Shown: positions 1-10,869 of the stretch, in pieces
How the letters are laid out: each line of letters begins with the position of its first letter
How positions within the stretch are numbered: position 1 is the first letter of the stretch
Assembly: GCA_016617855.1 (NCBI GenBank)
Contig: JAECUM010016868.1
Location: 47,008-111,007 of the forward strand
Direction: 5' to 3'
Length of the DNA stretch: 64,000 nucleotides
Origin: Megalonaias nervosa
Lineage: Eukaryota > Mollusca > Bivalvia > Unionida > Unionidae
Notes under the pieces: generated by a model
The model's input: only the letters and a program-made list of their open reading frames with translations
Databases searched by the model: none
Told to the model about the DNA's origin: nothing
Program-made: the position numbers and the translations under genes

Positions 1-224
1 GAATATAAAAAAACCCATCTGTCCTGGGACCATTCTGAATTTTGAGCTAATTATGGCTATTACCGAATAACAGGTAGGTGTATAAACTGTACGCAGGTGT
101 GTTCCGGAAATATTTGCATGCATCAAAATTGCACCTTTCAATTAACAGGTGACATCATACCCACATATCGACCATCAGCATCAATACACTTAAGTGTGTA
201 CATATAAGGAAAAGCATTTATTTA

Positions 225-1410
225 TTTAGGAATGTTTGAAAGAAGAAATTCAGTATTTGGTGGAGAATGATTTCATAGAACCGAGGAAAAGTGACTGTAG
301 TTCACCATGTATTCCTGTACCGAAACCAGATAATACTTTCCGCATATGCACTGACTAAAGAAAAGTCAATAGTATGATCAAAACAAATTCCTTTCTTTTG
401 CCAAGAATCGATGACTGCACTGACAAATCGGAAATGCAAAATTTGTCACCAAATTCGACCTTCTGAAAGGATACTGGCACATTCCACTAACGGAAAGGGC
501 AAAGGAAATTTCGGTATTTGTGACTACAGATGGACTTTATTAGTATAAAGTGATGACGTTTGGGATGAAAGGTTCACCTTGCACTTTTTAACATTTGATG
601 AACAGGATTATATCTGGTCTAGATAATTGTGATTCTGACATCGATGATGTCATCATCTACAACAACACGTGGAAAGATCATTTGGAAACGAGTCGGATTT
701 TTTGAGACTCAGTGATGCAAATTTGACATTTATCCAAAAGTAAGTTTGTCTTGCTTGTGATAAGTTTCTAGGACATATCGTGGGACATGTACAAGTTAAA
801 TCTATAGATGCATAGGTCGAGACTAATTCTGAATTCCTTGTGCCCATCAGTGAAAAGCAACTGATACAATTTTTGGGTATGGCTGGATACGATCGGAAAT
901 TTTGTTCCAAGTTTTTCATAATAGCTGAACCCCTGACCAATTTGTTAAGCAAGAAAACCAGTTTCATTGGTCTGAAAAATGTCAGGCGGCTTTGACAAGT
1001 TAAAGGCCATACTAAAGAGTGAACAAGTTCTTTTAGCTCCAAATTTCAGTCAATCATTTAAAATGTCTGATGATGCAAGTGATGTTGGAGTTTGTGGAAC
1101 ATTGATTCAAAAAGAAAAAATGTGTAGATCATCAAATGTGCTATTTTTCTAAGAAATTAAATAAGCACCAGATAAATTATTCCGCAATGGAGAAGGAATA
1201 TTTAGCTTTGATATTGGCTGTAAAACACTTTGAAGTGTATATTAGTTCATCTCCTTCTCCGATTATTGTACTTATTAATCAAAACTCCCTTACTTTCAAT
1301 GAGATTATGAAGGTGGAGATTGATGTTGCCAGAATACAATATTAATATCAGGCGCACCAAGGGAAAATACAATTATTATAATAGCGGATGCACTTTCACG
1401 TGTATAAAAG
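225..1410 (+). pseudogene. Decayed Ty3/gypsy pol (RT and RNase H) remnant
   Basis: Translating the plus strand in shifting frames gives the ordered landmarks of a Ty3/gypsy reverse transcriptase followed by RNase H. There is an N-terminal fingers segment (ENDFIEPRKSDCSSP, near 265-310), a GYWHIPL palm motif near 467-490, the catalytic x-DD box as IDDVIIY near 640-660, and an RNase H segment reading HQINYSAMEKEYLALI at about 1160-1210. Several stops and frame changes separate these pieces, so no product is possible. No LTRs, gag or integrase are visible, so this is an internal fragment. In a live element this enzyme copies the element RNA into DNA in cytoplasmic particles. Family assignment rests on motif order and is firm; the clade is not determined. 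Confidence 0.8.
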
Positions 1411-1800
1411 TTTTATATTGCTTCATGTATATCTTTTTTTATTCATAAGACTTCATCTTATTTAATTTTTTTTCAAATGTACATTTGATTAATAATTAAA
1501 AGAAAGCTTTATTGTATAAATGTAATGTCGCATAGCTGAGATATCTATCTGGTTGTATGGTTCATGGCCAGGAATCAGCCGATCACAGATATCAAGTTGA
1601 AAAGGACAGTATACTGACTATCTGCAGCCATATCGTTATAACACATCCATACTGCGGATAAGTTACTTCGTTGGAGTAAAAATACTTGAAGGCAACTTTG
1701 CAAAAGCTAGCAAGCAAAGAAAAATTATTTCTAACAGCATATTATATCACTGTGGGATACTGCCCACGACAGTATAGAAAGAACAGTGCTTTATCTGTAT
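1411..1800. other. AT-rich spacer, nothing recognised
   Basis: I see no open frame, repeat or motif that can be supported here. Confidence 0.4.
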
Positions 1801-2223
1801 AAAATTAAACAAAGTAAATTAAATGAAGAATTTACACAAAACCCCGCAGCAGAAATTTTAAGCTATAATCCTTGGTTCCAGAAGTTCGTGAGCAAATAAA
1901 TAAAGTGAAAAGTATCCGAGGCATAACAACTGATTAAAAGAGATCTGATGCGCCTAGATGCTGATATCAAAACGCTTGTTGTATCTATTAAATAAGCAAA
2001 AGCTATTTCGGAAGACGATGAATTTATAGAGCTATCAGCAAACGGTTTCTTCACGAATCCATCAGAGGCAGATGCGCATCGTAGGCTAAGTTTTGATGAC
2101 AGAAAATTTGACCGAATCTTCTTGAGAAACTTCTTGGGAGCAAATTCAACATTTATCACGCTTGTTAACTCTGAGCTCGCTGAATATGATTATGTTCTGG
2201 AAATAAGTATTTATATAATATGA
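1801..2223 (+). pseudogene. Unassigned decayed ORF with four in-frame stops
   Basis: One plus-strand frame of 141 codons reads as protein-like sequence rich in D, E, K, R and hydrophobics. It is broken only by four stops, all between about 1885 and 1998, and then runs open to the TGA at 2221-2223. The clean stretch (for example EDDEFIELSANGFFTNPSEA) looks soluble and helical. I do not recognise the family. The end overlaps by 13 bp the end of a minus-strand reading (2211-2684), giving a tail-to-tail layout unlike the spacing of host genes. A 98-codon minus-strand ORF lies opposite (1863-2159), but its serine-rich composition looks like an antisense shadow. Its coding nature is an inference from composition only. 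Confidence 0.35.
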
Positions 2224-2684
2224 AGGGTATCAAAGACTTCAATCATATTGTCAGCCGTCTCGAAAGCGAAAAACGCGGGTAGTTTATTGTGTACTACAGA
2301 AACTGTTACAAACGTGCTTACTGTTTCAGAAAATCCTACCAATATAAAAAAAAACCAAAACGCCTGCTTCTTTTCCTTCTTTTCTGTCTGCGGTCCCGTT
2401 AACATTAAGTGCAACGGGTGTTGCTTGGTGCCTTCTTAAATCCTTTCGTCATGATTGTTTCTGGTGTTGGAATCTCGAAGCAGAGTGAACTTAGAAAGTT
2501 GAGGCTGGAATTCCGAATAAGGCCATGTGCAAGTACGCTTGCATCGCATACAATAAAATTCTGAATCAAATCAATATGTGTCTTCGTTCTTCGTGGTGCT
2601 GCGTTCTACATGGTTGGTAAAAATTACCTTGGCGTTGTATGTATGCACATAGACGGCCATTCTACTGGAGTTTAATTTGTACAT
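2211..2684 (-). pseudogene. Unassigned decayed ORF with two in-frame stops
   Basis: A 158-codon minus-strand frame starts at an ATG at 2684 and ends at the TAA at 2211. Only two internal stops interrupt it: TGA at 2571-2573 and TAA at 2436-2438. The first half has cysteine and basic residues (EFYCMRCKRTCTWPYSEF), which could be a small metal-binding fold. The second half contains a hydrophobic stretch that could be a membrane segment. I cannot name a family. It lies just downstream, on the same strand, of the YqaJ-like fragment and its remnants, and converges with the plus-strand reading at 1801-2223. Either chance openness or a decayed viral gene could explain it. Confidence 0.35.
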
Positions 2685-2828
2685 TATATTACTGTGGTTT
2701 TCATGCCTCTAATTCAAATACAACCTGTTGAGATTTTAGTACGGAGTGTCTGATTATCTTATCGCAACCTGAAACGCTAGCAGTATAATTGAACGTAATC
2801 CTAATGAATCTCCATTGCAATATAGTGA

Positions 2829-3092
2829 CTAGTTTTCCCTCGGGATATCTTTTGTGACGTCATCAATGACTGTGGCAATACAATTTGGCTGGTCTTGGAC
2901 GCTGGAATTAAAGTAGTCGTATTCCCTGTGCATATCTTTCTTCAGAAATAAACCTAACTGTACCTTAGAAGATTCGCCTTAATAAAGTCATTGTAATCAC
3001 CAAAGAAACCTATGATACTCATCGTGATCGGATCCTTCTCGTACCGGCCGTAGTCTATGTTATGAAGTTTTTCGTATACTCTGGGCAAAATT
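2829..3092 (-). pseudogene. Coding-like remnants downstream of the YqaJ-like fragment
   Basis: Two overlapping minus-strand open stretches in different frames (2954-3092 and 2829-2978) read as ordinary protein, for example GRYEKDPITMSIIGFFGDYN and then LFLKKDMHREYDYF. They follow the YqaJ-like fragment in the same orientation and may be its C-terminal part after frame-shifting mutations. I infer this from order, strand and composition; no motif confirms it. Confidence 0.3.
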
Positions 3093-3130
3093 CAAATTGA
3101 CTTAGCGAGCACTTGTTAAAAATCGTTTCT

Positions 3131-3579
3131 TCAAGAAGACCGTAAGATGCAATAACAAACTTCCAAGTCGGATTGTAACTGCGGAAAATAATAATCAGGC
3201 AGCTTGCTAATGGGGCACTTAAATTCTTGAAGCAAAACTTTATTGCCGCCTACTATGTAGCCACTTGGACTGTATCTGAAGCCGCCTATATTTCTGGTGC
3301 AGATGTGACTGCCAATAACTTTTTCACCGGTGATAATTTCAATATACGTTATGATCACAGGCTGAAATAAAGTTTAAAGTAAGCTAAGGTTACATAACCT
3401 TGCTGCTTACCAAATTTTTTTCTGGTTAAATCTATAGGCCATGCAAATGGGTTAATACCAAGAGCTGTTGCCAACTCTGAGCCTCCTACCGTGGGTGGCA
3501 TAATCGAGAACCATTTTGCTGATTTTTGTTTCAGCTTATGCACTTTCATGAAATTTTCCAAACTATCGTTCAGCTCCAA
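3131..3579 (-). pseudogene. YqaJ / lambda-exonuclease-like nuclease fragment (PD-(D/E)XK fold)
   Basis: Two adjoining minus-strand frames (3355-3579, then 3131-3358) carry the signature order of YqaJ-type recombinase nucleases. First is a K-Q-K-S-A-K-W-F start with a GGSELATALGINPF turn (family: R-x-x-x-IGGSdiA-x-x-x-G-x-NPY). Then comes YIEIITGEKVIG, then the active-site strand YSPSGYIV...LLQEFKCP, then YFPQLQSDLEVC. The E-x-K of the active site (EFKCP) is intact, but the usual Asp of SPDG is Ser, so it is probably catalytically dead. The frames do not join cleanly. A 49-bp GTAAGC...CAG stretch (3362-3410) at the junction looks intron-like, but removing it does not restore the frame. Such enzymes resect DNA 5' to 3' in phages, herpesvirus-like and giant viruses, and some transposon-related host genes. 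Which source applies here is unknown. Confidence 0.55.
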
Positions 3580-3850
3580 TATTACACTATGTCATTTGTT
3601 CAATTAGCATTAAATAAATATGATAGTATACGAAAGGCGGCAGTTGGACTGTTATCATTATAGTCTAAAATCAACATATAAATTTAGTCATCATCTGCGG
3701 GCTAAGTGGTCATTTGTATGTAAAATCAATACGTAATATTTAATATGCCACAATCTGCCATAGTCCACTAATCATGTTTATGTAAAATCATCTACCATAA
3801 TTTTTTACGTAAACAAAAATATAGGCAACTCTCATTGTTAGTAAGGTAAA

Positions 3851-4123
3851 ATGAGAGTACCGAGCTCACCTCATGCGTTATTACAAAGAACCATAGCAAA
3901 ACTTTTTCCAGTAACAAAGTACATATATAAAATTTGTCCCCAACGTGAGATCACGGTGATGATAAAATCTCTTGACGAAACTGATCATATCTGAGCATCT
4001 CTCGTTATGTTGAAAAAGCGTGCTGGGTCTTTTAATAACCATGCAAGTGAACTCATATTCTCCTTTAATCATACTATTATTGCTGAGGGGCTAGTTGACT
4101 TAAATTTACTGTGTGACCAGTAA
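3851..4123 (+). pseudogene. Unassigned 91-codon ORF with one in-frame TGA
   Basis: This frame starts at an ATG that directly follows two in-frame stops and runs 91 codons to the TAA at 4121-4123. It has one internal TGA at 3992-3994. The reading is basic and protein-like (RTIAKLFPVTKYIYKICPQ). A shorter ORF on the opposite strand (3881-4072) looks less natural. No family is recognised. It is diverged from the YqaJ-like fragment and on the opposite strand. Confidence 0.3.
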
Positions 4124-5190
4124 ATCGTTGAATGTTGGTCGTTCCTAAATGCATGGTAAATAGTAAGTGTAGTTTTATCATTACATTTCTTGTGATAGGC
4201 ATGAGAATGCCAAATTGATAAACCTAGTTTCAGTTAGAGGACAGAAACGTCACATTTCCCATTAAACACATCTAGCATGCTATACCGTTACAAACATGTC
4301 TTGTTAAACCCATGATAATATTATTCATTGCAGTTACAGAGCAGCCAAACTCACATTTCCCTCCTCTAGCATATTACAAAGTTAAAACAAGGCAGACTCA
4401 TCCTGGGCAAAAATATTGACCAATTTTTACACAACAATTTTCCCCCAAAATACCCAACAAAATTGCAGCCTAATGTTACATTCTTATTTGTCTCTATAAT
4501 GTTTTTTTTTTAACCTGTTCAACAAAGGAAGCCGCCCCCCCCCCAATCCTTTGATGCTCAAGTGTCCCATTATACTACTTTGGTCAGTTAACAAAAATGA
4601 CTGAATATTTTGGATTTGGTCAATGTTTGGTGAACTTTAGTATAAAGTAGAAGTAAATTATGATTTTATATACTTTTTACCCATTCCTACTAAGGATTTA
4701 GACCCAGCCCACCTAACCCCCAAGGAGGATGGAGATGCCAAACATTATTAGGGAGCCTTTAAAGTACTGTCTTGCTCAATCCCATTTCGGTTTATCATAC
4801 AGGATGTCATACAGGTGGCTATATGTATCATATTGGCTGTACGTATCTAAATGCACATGCTGTATTAGCAGGTAAGTGTCATTTACTCTGGCAACCACCA
4901 ACCCATATTATTATTCCTTACTGAGTTGAATGTGCACGTTTATTTGGCATAACATCAATGAAAACAGTTTAAACCCACTACACCCAATAGCGCTTTATGA
5001 GGACATGGCAAACACTCTTCATCGACCCGAGTTTCTTCCATATTTTTAAAGTGGGAGTAGTGGTAACGATGTTTATTGTGAACGACTTCAGTCGCCTATA
5101 CCTTAGACAATAGTAAATAAGAATAGTAATAAGCCAGAAGTTAACAGTGCATTGTCATTAGTTAAGTACCTTTACCTTCAGTACTATTAT
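4124..5190. other. Non-coding stretch with short homopolymers
   Basis: There are only short poly-T and poly-C runs (about 4502-4545). No coding-like frame or repeat structure can be supported. Confidence 0.4.
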
Positions 5191-5193
5191 GAT

Positions 5194-5563
5194 TTAGCGT
5201 CTAGCCACAGTGGTACCCAAAGACGAAGCTGCCACTGTGGCACCAACAGCATCCACTATATTTACTGCGAACGTGTACTTTTTGTATCAAACACGCCACT
5301 CAGTCTCTGTCCCTACGGATATTTCGACTTCAGGCGAGAAACAAATGGGTCTTGGAGTTCGCATTATAGCAATATTATAACTCCTCTGTGAGCATCGTGA
5401 TATGAAAGTTTACTTCGACTGGAGCTGAGGGGGTGGGATGAGGGGAGGGCAAGTCGACAAGGATGGTAAAAAATGTTAATTTGCTTGATTCAATAGTTGC
5501 AGAACTGATATCGTCTGAAACACGTCCGCCAATGCGCTCGCCAAGAGTCAAAACTACCGTTCC
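5194..5563 (-). pseudogene. Two short coding-like minus-strand frames, unassigned
   Basis: Minus-strand 5375-5563 is open for 62 codons and reads LGERIGGRVSDDISSATIES near its start, ending in a proline-rich part. Minus-strand 5194-5289 is open for about 30 codons with an alanine/valine-rich reading (NIVDAVGATVAASSLGTTVA). Both look more like protein than chance. They share no frame, and I recognise no family. They are on the same strand as the exon-like pieces at 5961-6540 and may belong to the same broken gene block. Confidence 0.25.
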
Positions 5564-5960
5564 TTATGGTTGCAGGTTTAATGACTGTGCATTTTTCTTA
5601 CCCATTATAGCAATGCTAGAAAACATCTTTATCGAAAATCACACGTTTATTGTGTCTGCTGAGCGGAATTATAGCGGGCGTTATATACCCTGAAGGAAGA
5701 TTATTGCTGACATGATATTAGATGTTTTGTGAAATATCACGTTGGCATTGTAGTAGTAATCACGTCCGATAGTCCTTGTGCTTTTACTTAGTACTTTGGG
5801 TTTTGTTTTTGCTGCAGTAAACGTGCAATTACTTCTAGCAGAGTGCATGTTGGTGGCTCAGTGTACTTGGAATGACCCAGTGCTCAGTTTCTATCTGCTT
5901 TGCATTCTAGTTCAATTTTTATTTTAACCTGGGTCTGTCAACATTTCCTTGCCGCAGATA

Positions 5961-6262
5961 TTATTCTACCTTTGGTTTGTATTCTTTGTCGATGTCAGGT
6001 ACTTGTGCGAACTGAACAAATACTCCTTCGCCGTCCGCTACCCAGGGAATGTCCGCCTCTCCAGTTGGCACCAACGATTCATATTCCTCGTCTATGTTTG
6101 GCTGCTCAGCGATGGCTTGTCAAAGCTATTGTTTAAAATACACGAGTTCTACTTACATGCCATATTTGTGGTGAAGAGCAAGCCAAAGATGGTTGGAGTG
6201 GCTGCGAATCCTGTCTGCGGTGCGTTTACGTCAAGACGGTTACATAAAAATGGCGTCTCCGG
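5961..6262 (-). pseudogene. Two exon-like minus-strand segments joined by a 41-bp intron-like gap
   Basis: Segment 6157-6262 is preceded by a strong acceptor (TTGTGTTCTTGTTTGCAG), is open in only one frame, and is followed by GTAAGT. Segment 6115-5961 follows an AG. If the 41 bases 6116-6156 are removed the frame continues, through an acidic stretch (NIDEEYESLVPTGEADIPW), to a TAA at 5961-5963. 41 bp is very short for an animal intron, so this may instead be a small indel in a decayed gene. The protein is not recognised. Confidence 0.3.
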
Positions 6263-6396
6263 CTGCAAACAAGAACACAAAATTAATTGTAAAGCTTTGA
6301 TGTGAGGCATTAGCTGGAACGGCAGCAATATCATTATCTGCCATTACTTGGACTGAACGCGACGCCTACGTTTTATCACTGCGACTCCCGTGGAGG

Positions 6397-6540
6397 CTAA
6401 TGTAGCAAAGACTGGTGGCCGGGACACAATTTTTTAACATCTAGCGTTGAATCCCAGCGATACAAACTGGATGTATTTATTGCCGTAAGCCCGTTAGATG
6501 ACGTGTTTATGTCGGCTGTTAAGTACACACTAGCCTCAAT
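6397..6540 (-). pseudogene. Short coding-like minus-strand frame, unassigned
   Basis: This is an open frame of about 47 codons ending at TAG 6397-6399, reading threonine/serine-rich (LTADINTSSNGLTAINTSS). An overlapping second frame downstream, at about 6310-6420, reads a hydrophobic stretch followed by KRRRR. No family is recognised. It lies upstream of the 5961-6262 segments on the same strand. Confidence 0.2.
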
Positions 6541-6624
6541 GTTCAAAAGAAACCGTTTAATCCCTCTAGCTCACCCCATGTCACATATTTGGCGAGGTCA
6601 ACCTTTCATATGACCTTCTATCTA

Positions 6625-7150
6625 AGAGGATTAACAATTAGATTTTCAAAATGGCGGGTGTTGAAGCCATATTTAATAGCAGATCGATATAATTTTTATT
6701 TAAGACCAACTAGACATCATCAAAAGTCTTTTAGTGAAATCAGCCATGATAAAATGACCGTCTATTTAGGTAACAAGAATTTGAATATGGCCGCTATGGT
6801 GGTCATGTATGATGTATCTACGGCATTTTGATTTTTCATTAAGGACCACTTAGATATCGTAAGAAGTCTTCTGGAGGAAACCTCGTGTCGATATGATATG
6901 ACTTTCCGTTCAGGAGGAGTAGAGAAAACAAGATTTTGGCGATGGCCTGCTGTGGCAGCTATAATGGACCTGAGATCGATTTTCATTTTCGAAATCATAA
7001 GAAGCTCTTCTTTTTTAATTTTTATATTTTGTGTAAATCCCATTTTGATATGATCAGTTTAGGGGGAGTAACGATAACAATATTTTCAAGATGGCTTTTG
7101 TGGTGGCTTTGTTGGCTGTCTAAGCGGCATCATTTATATAGGACCAGATA
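6625..7150. repeat. Degenerate ~150-bp tandem repeat with a recurring ATGGC-rich core
   Basis: A block of the form AACAA-[GAT]-ATTTT-CAA-[AG]-ATGGC...GTGG recurs at 6632, 6772, 6927 and 7076 (spacing 140, 155 and 149). A second block, GGACCA-C/A-[AT]TAGA-AT, recurs near 6705, 6841 and 7140. The units are strongly diverged. The short ORFs across it are by-products. Confidence 0.6.
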
Positions 7151-7210
7151 GATCATGAGATAAATCGGCGTAGAAAGTTGTATGGCAATTCTCTAAATAT
7201 TTTATAGAGG

Positions 7211-7351
7211 AAAAACTACCGACCAACTGGAAGCTACTTGGAAGCTTTCTCACATACCCATATTGGTGGATCTGAGACCGAAACTCACGCGGACAAAGGT
7301 GAGATGTGCGAGTGATTTATAAAGGCGAGTGCCTTGGACCACTCGACCATT
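7211..7351 (-). mobile_element. tRNA-derived SINE copy
   Basis: On the minus strand the head reads GGTCGAGTGGTCCAAGGCA and then ACTCGCC, which is a tRNA-Leu/Ser-like A-box region. A degraded B-box region follows (GTGAGTTTCGGTCTC). The tail, GAGAAAGCTTCCAAGTAGCTT followed by GGTCGGTAGTT, matches my memory of a widespread mollusc SINE. It is truncated and diverged. A search against mollusc SINE consensus sequences would settle it. Confidence 0.6.
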
Positions 7352-8595
7352 CAATTTCCCTCCAAACAGTTTAAGAGGATTAGCAATAACAAATCTGTGC
7401 TAATGGACAACATGCCATCCCATAAGCTCCTCTGGTTTACACTAGCAAAATAATTACCACAGATTCAGTCAGTGACTGAGATATTGCGAATACTGACTGG
7501 ACGCTTTTCTATAAAGAATCGAAATGAACGAGGATGACAACAGCGGAATACCATTACGTCATGGAAAGGTTGTGCACAGTGTGACGTGCACATTCTTCGC
7601 CTGTACAAAGGAAGTGTCTCTGCGTTCTGTTGAATATTAATTTCGTCGATGAATATTTAATTTATATTAGAAGTCATGAAGTTTTATAGAAACATTTATT
7701 TATTTGCTTTTATTGTTCTGAAGACTGCATTCTCTGCTTAAGTACTCAAGCAGATTAGGGACCATCCATTCAATATTTTTCTTGGAAGGGGAGGGGATGA
7801 ACTTTGTTGAAACCACAGCGGTTCATATTGTTGCTTACAAGACAAATCATATATGTACTATACAATCCTACAAGGGAGCACACTTCTCTCTCTCTTGTCG
7901 CATGACGTATTTAAGAATCTGCACTGACACCAAGCTAAATTTGGTATCGATGTTTATCTCAGACATCCAATTTTGTATATCTACACGAAGTTTGACTTAC
8001 TATCACATCTTTACGGAATACCAGCCCATTTTCCCACGCTACCGCTCGACATGGCCATAAATGGCTATGACCGCACCTATATGCAAACGCAATGAGCTGA
8101 ATGGAATACTGCCTTCTCATTGTTTGACCGAAAATGACACTGCGCCCTCAGATAACCTGACTTTGTGCTGTGGAATACGTCTTGGGTAGATGGAATATCA
8201 AAATACAGTTTTGATAATACAGTCATTGGTTTGATAGATACCCAATACAACTGATGCATTAGGATCTTTGAAAATGAATTAGATATAATGGTAAATGTTT
8301 CTGAAATATAAATCAGTTTAGTTTGCATTTATTTCACTAGATACACATTGTTTACCTTTAAATTCATGTGTTGATCTCACAATGTAACATCTGTGATATA
8401 TTCTGCTATTTTAAACAAAAAACGTGTTTACCATTTTGGTTGAAACGTATTTTATTGCCATGTTTACAAATGGGGCCGGGATACAAGTTCTCACAACCTT
8501 GAATAAGCCCTTCCACTAAAATCGTTATGAAATTTACATGGATAGATGCAGTAAATTAAATGACTTCATATAATCATAAGAAAAGATACACGATT

Positions 8596-8598
<3 letters not shown>
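7352..8598. other. Spacer with no supported feature
   Basis: ORFs here (7782-8060, 8077-8328) have no coding signature or recognisable motif. I see nothing else. Confidence 0.4.

Positions 8599-8641
<43 letters not shown>
8599..8641. repeat. (GA)n microsatellite
   Basis: Uninterrupted GA dinucleotides, about 21 units. Confidence 0.95.
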
Positions 8642-8642
<1 letters not shown>

Positions 8643-8804
8643 ATAAATAATTAATCAATTAACGGTTCTGGCAGAAGCTGAAACTTAGTACATATATCAA
8701 AATGAATTCAGTAGCTAAAATTAAGAAAACTATGCCTTTATTAAAATCAGAATAGGCGGTGGTTAAGTGAGAAGAGAAATCAAATTGTAGATTCTCCGTA
8801 ATTA

Positions 8805-9388
8805 TGTAAAGCGTTCCGTGTCTTTAATATATGTTTGGAACAAGTCAAATATACTATTATTTACATTCCCTGTAAAGTCAGATGATCCGGATAACAAATT
8901 ATTTCTAGTCGCAGGTACATGGAGATGACTGAGATTCTGAACCAATTTCCTACGCTGTCCAATAGAATATTTGCAAATAAATATATAATGGCATGCATTT
9001 TCCACAAGCACATAGTGGATTATCTCTTAAATGATTAGAATATAAATCAGAATGTAAATCACTGGAATTATTTCTAATTATAGTATGCAGAATGGATGAT
9101 TTCCTGTTTCCAGTGAAAAAATGGGTAGGCACTTGTGTCGTCTTTGTCTCTATTTTACTTCTGCAGATAGAATAGTTACTTTCATTTTTAATGAATCCGT
9201 GAGTTCCAAACATGAATAAAAGAACGAGTTTCTGTATGTTCGAGTCGAACATTAATGCAATTAAAATTATTCCTGTTTCTAAGGTTACACCTGTTTGCCT
9301 CACCAACCAGTGGTGGTAAAAGATCAGCAAGACAAGGAGAGACTCCGCGGTCCATGTATTTACCGCAAACCACCATAAACCACCGCAA
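8805..9388 (-). pseudogene. LINE reverse-transcriptase C-terminal fragment
   Basis: Minus-strand frames give the usual end of a jockey/CR1-like LINE polymerase. There is LLPPLVGEANRCNLRNRNNF near the 5' side, then a WN thumb motif, then ILHTIIRNNSSDLHSDLYSN, then CACG. After a +1/-1 frame break comes NACHYIFICKYSIGQRRKLV, the H-x-C half of the C-terminal zinc-like motif. It ends with an L-L-x-G...IF..QTYI tail. The order matches the family. The product is inactive because of the frame break. It is co-oriented with the LINE pieces at 10870-11303 and 14648-17045 and continues their protein order, so all three are probably one old copy. Confidence 0.75.
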
Positions 9389-10869
9389 AACACCTTTATA
9401 AATATATTAATTCAACTTTATCTCATAAAACGTGGGTGGAGGAGTTAAAATATATATACAGTAAAGTATTTAATGGTACTCAAATGCACTCAAATAAATC
9501 TAAAAATCTCAAATGAATCTGAATATGTGCGTATTTTTACACCAGTTTCCAGTGTCAGTAACAGACATGGGTCATCGGGTAGTAGTTTATTCACAACAGT
9601 TAGTGTTTTTCTTTTCAACCATACGTCAATCGGTCGTACGTGAGAACAAATTCCCAAACGATGGATAAAATATCGGATATACTGCTCTGCTCAAAACCTA
9701 GGAAAGTTTCTTACGAATTAAAACGAGACGACTCTTTAAATGGACCACGGAACTTCCAACAAGTAAGGAACAAAACGTACCGAGAAGAATGTTAAAGAAA
9801 ATAGCAAAACCAAAACACGTACTCAAAAAATATTGCCGCCGCGATATTAGAGATAACTGACATGTGTGAGAAACATACGTTTGTAAAGTGAATAATACAA
9901 GACAGGAAATCTGTCATCCATCATATTATATACCGACAACCAAATAACAGACTTACATTATTTGGGAAAAAACAACGGGCAAATAATCTCACAACAACTG
10001 TATACAGAAACCAGAGTATCATAATGAAAGACACCAATGAACATCCCATTTTTTTTCGGCCCGTTCTTTTGCACAAAGACGCAAGTTAAGAGGCAATACA
10101 GAACATTAATATCCCAAATTTCAGCCAAACTCGAGAACAACACCAGAAGTGTCGAAATAAGACAACACAAGCATGCATCATTTTGTACAGATGAAGAACC
10201 TGACCTGACCAGAGCTGTGGAGATATCCTTCCCAAATGTGTCTCGAGTGCAATGTACAGAGCACATGAAAACACACAAACAAACACACACACACACACAC
10301 ATTCATTAAATTCCAACTTCAAAGAAAAGTTGGTGTGACTGGTAATCTGAAGAGAACAGTCAACGATAAAAATTTTGGCGACGCCGGGTTTGTTAATGTG
10401 GACAGATCCGTCGTCTTTGGGGGGGGGGGGACATCGGAAATCAAGCAGCTTCTTCGTGACCACCTTCTCTTCATAAAATATTATGACAGCCACGTAAAAG
10501 AGAAATTGTGTTGTCATGTAAATGAACCAGGAAGAAAAAAAATCTCAACGAGGACTTATGGACAAACAATAATGCCGAATCACCGAACAACATACTAAAA
10601 ACAAAATAAAACAAGAGTGTCTGGAAGCCACGGCATACCCATGAGCTGGTTTAGTTATTATTTCAAGCAGTTCGTAGATTTCAGGTGTACGTTACATGGT
10701 GAAAGCAATTAGGCTACTGTTTGCGCCGAAATTATGCGGCATACTGCGTCAACAGCGTAATATGGCGTTGTTAAACTGTGGAGAAACACAACGAAATTTT
10801 CCTGAAATTCCTTAGGAATTCAAAAAACAAAATGCAATACATAACAGAAACAGTTTCAACCAACGGAAA
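9389..10869. other. Unassigned stretch between two LINE pieces (probable insertion)
   Basis: This separates protein-adjacent parts of the same LINE type. It contains an (AC)n run (10270-10301), a G-run near 10422 and an A-rich plus strand, but no recognised gene. Its left edge carries the repeated phrase ACCGCAAACCACC. I could not define terminal repeats or a duplication. Confidence 0.35.
10270..10301. repeat. (AC)n microsatellite
   Basis: AC dinucleotides with two interruptions at the left end. Confidence 0.9.

Noticed and set aside
1863..2159. 98-codon uninterrupted minus-strand ORF
   Set aside because: Serine-rich antisense pattern of the more natural plus-strand frame. Kept only as an alternative, because the plus frame has stops.
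5949..6305. 118-codon plus-strand ORF
   Set aside because: Opposite to the exon-like minus-strand segments. The minus reading has splice signals and a more natural composition.
7211..7351. A functional tRNA gene
   Set aside because: The A box is recognisable, but the B box and acceptor pairing are lost. The tail is that of a SINE.
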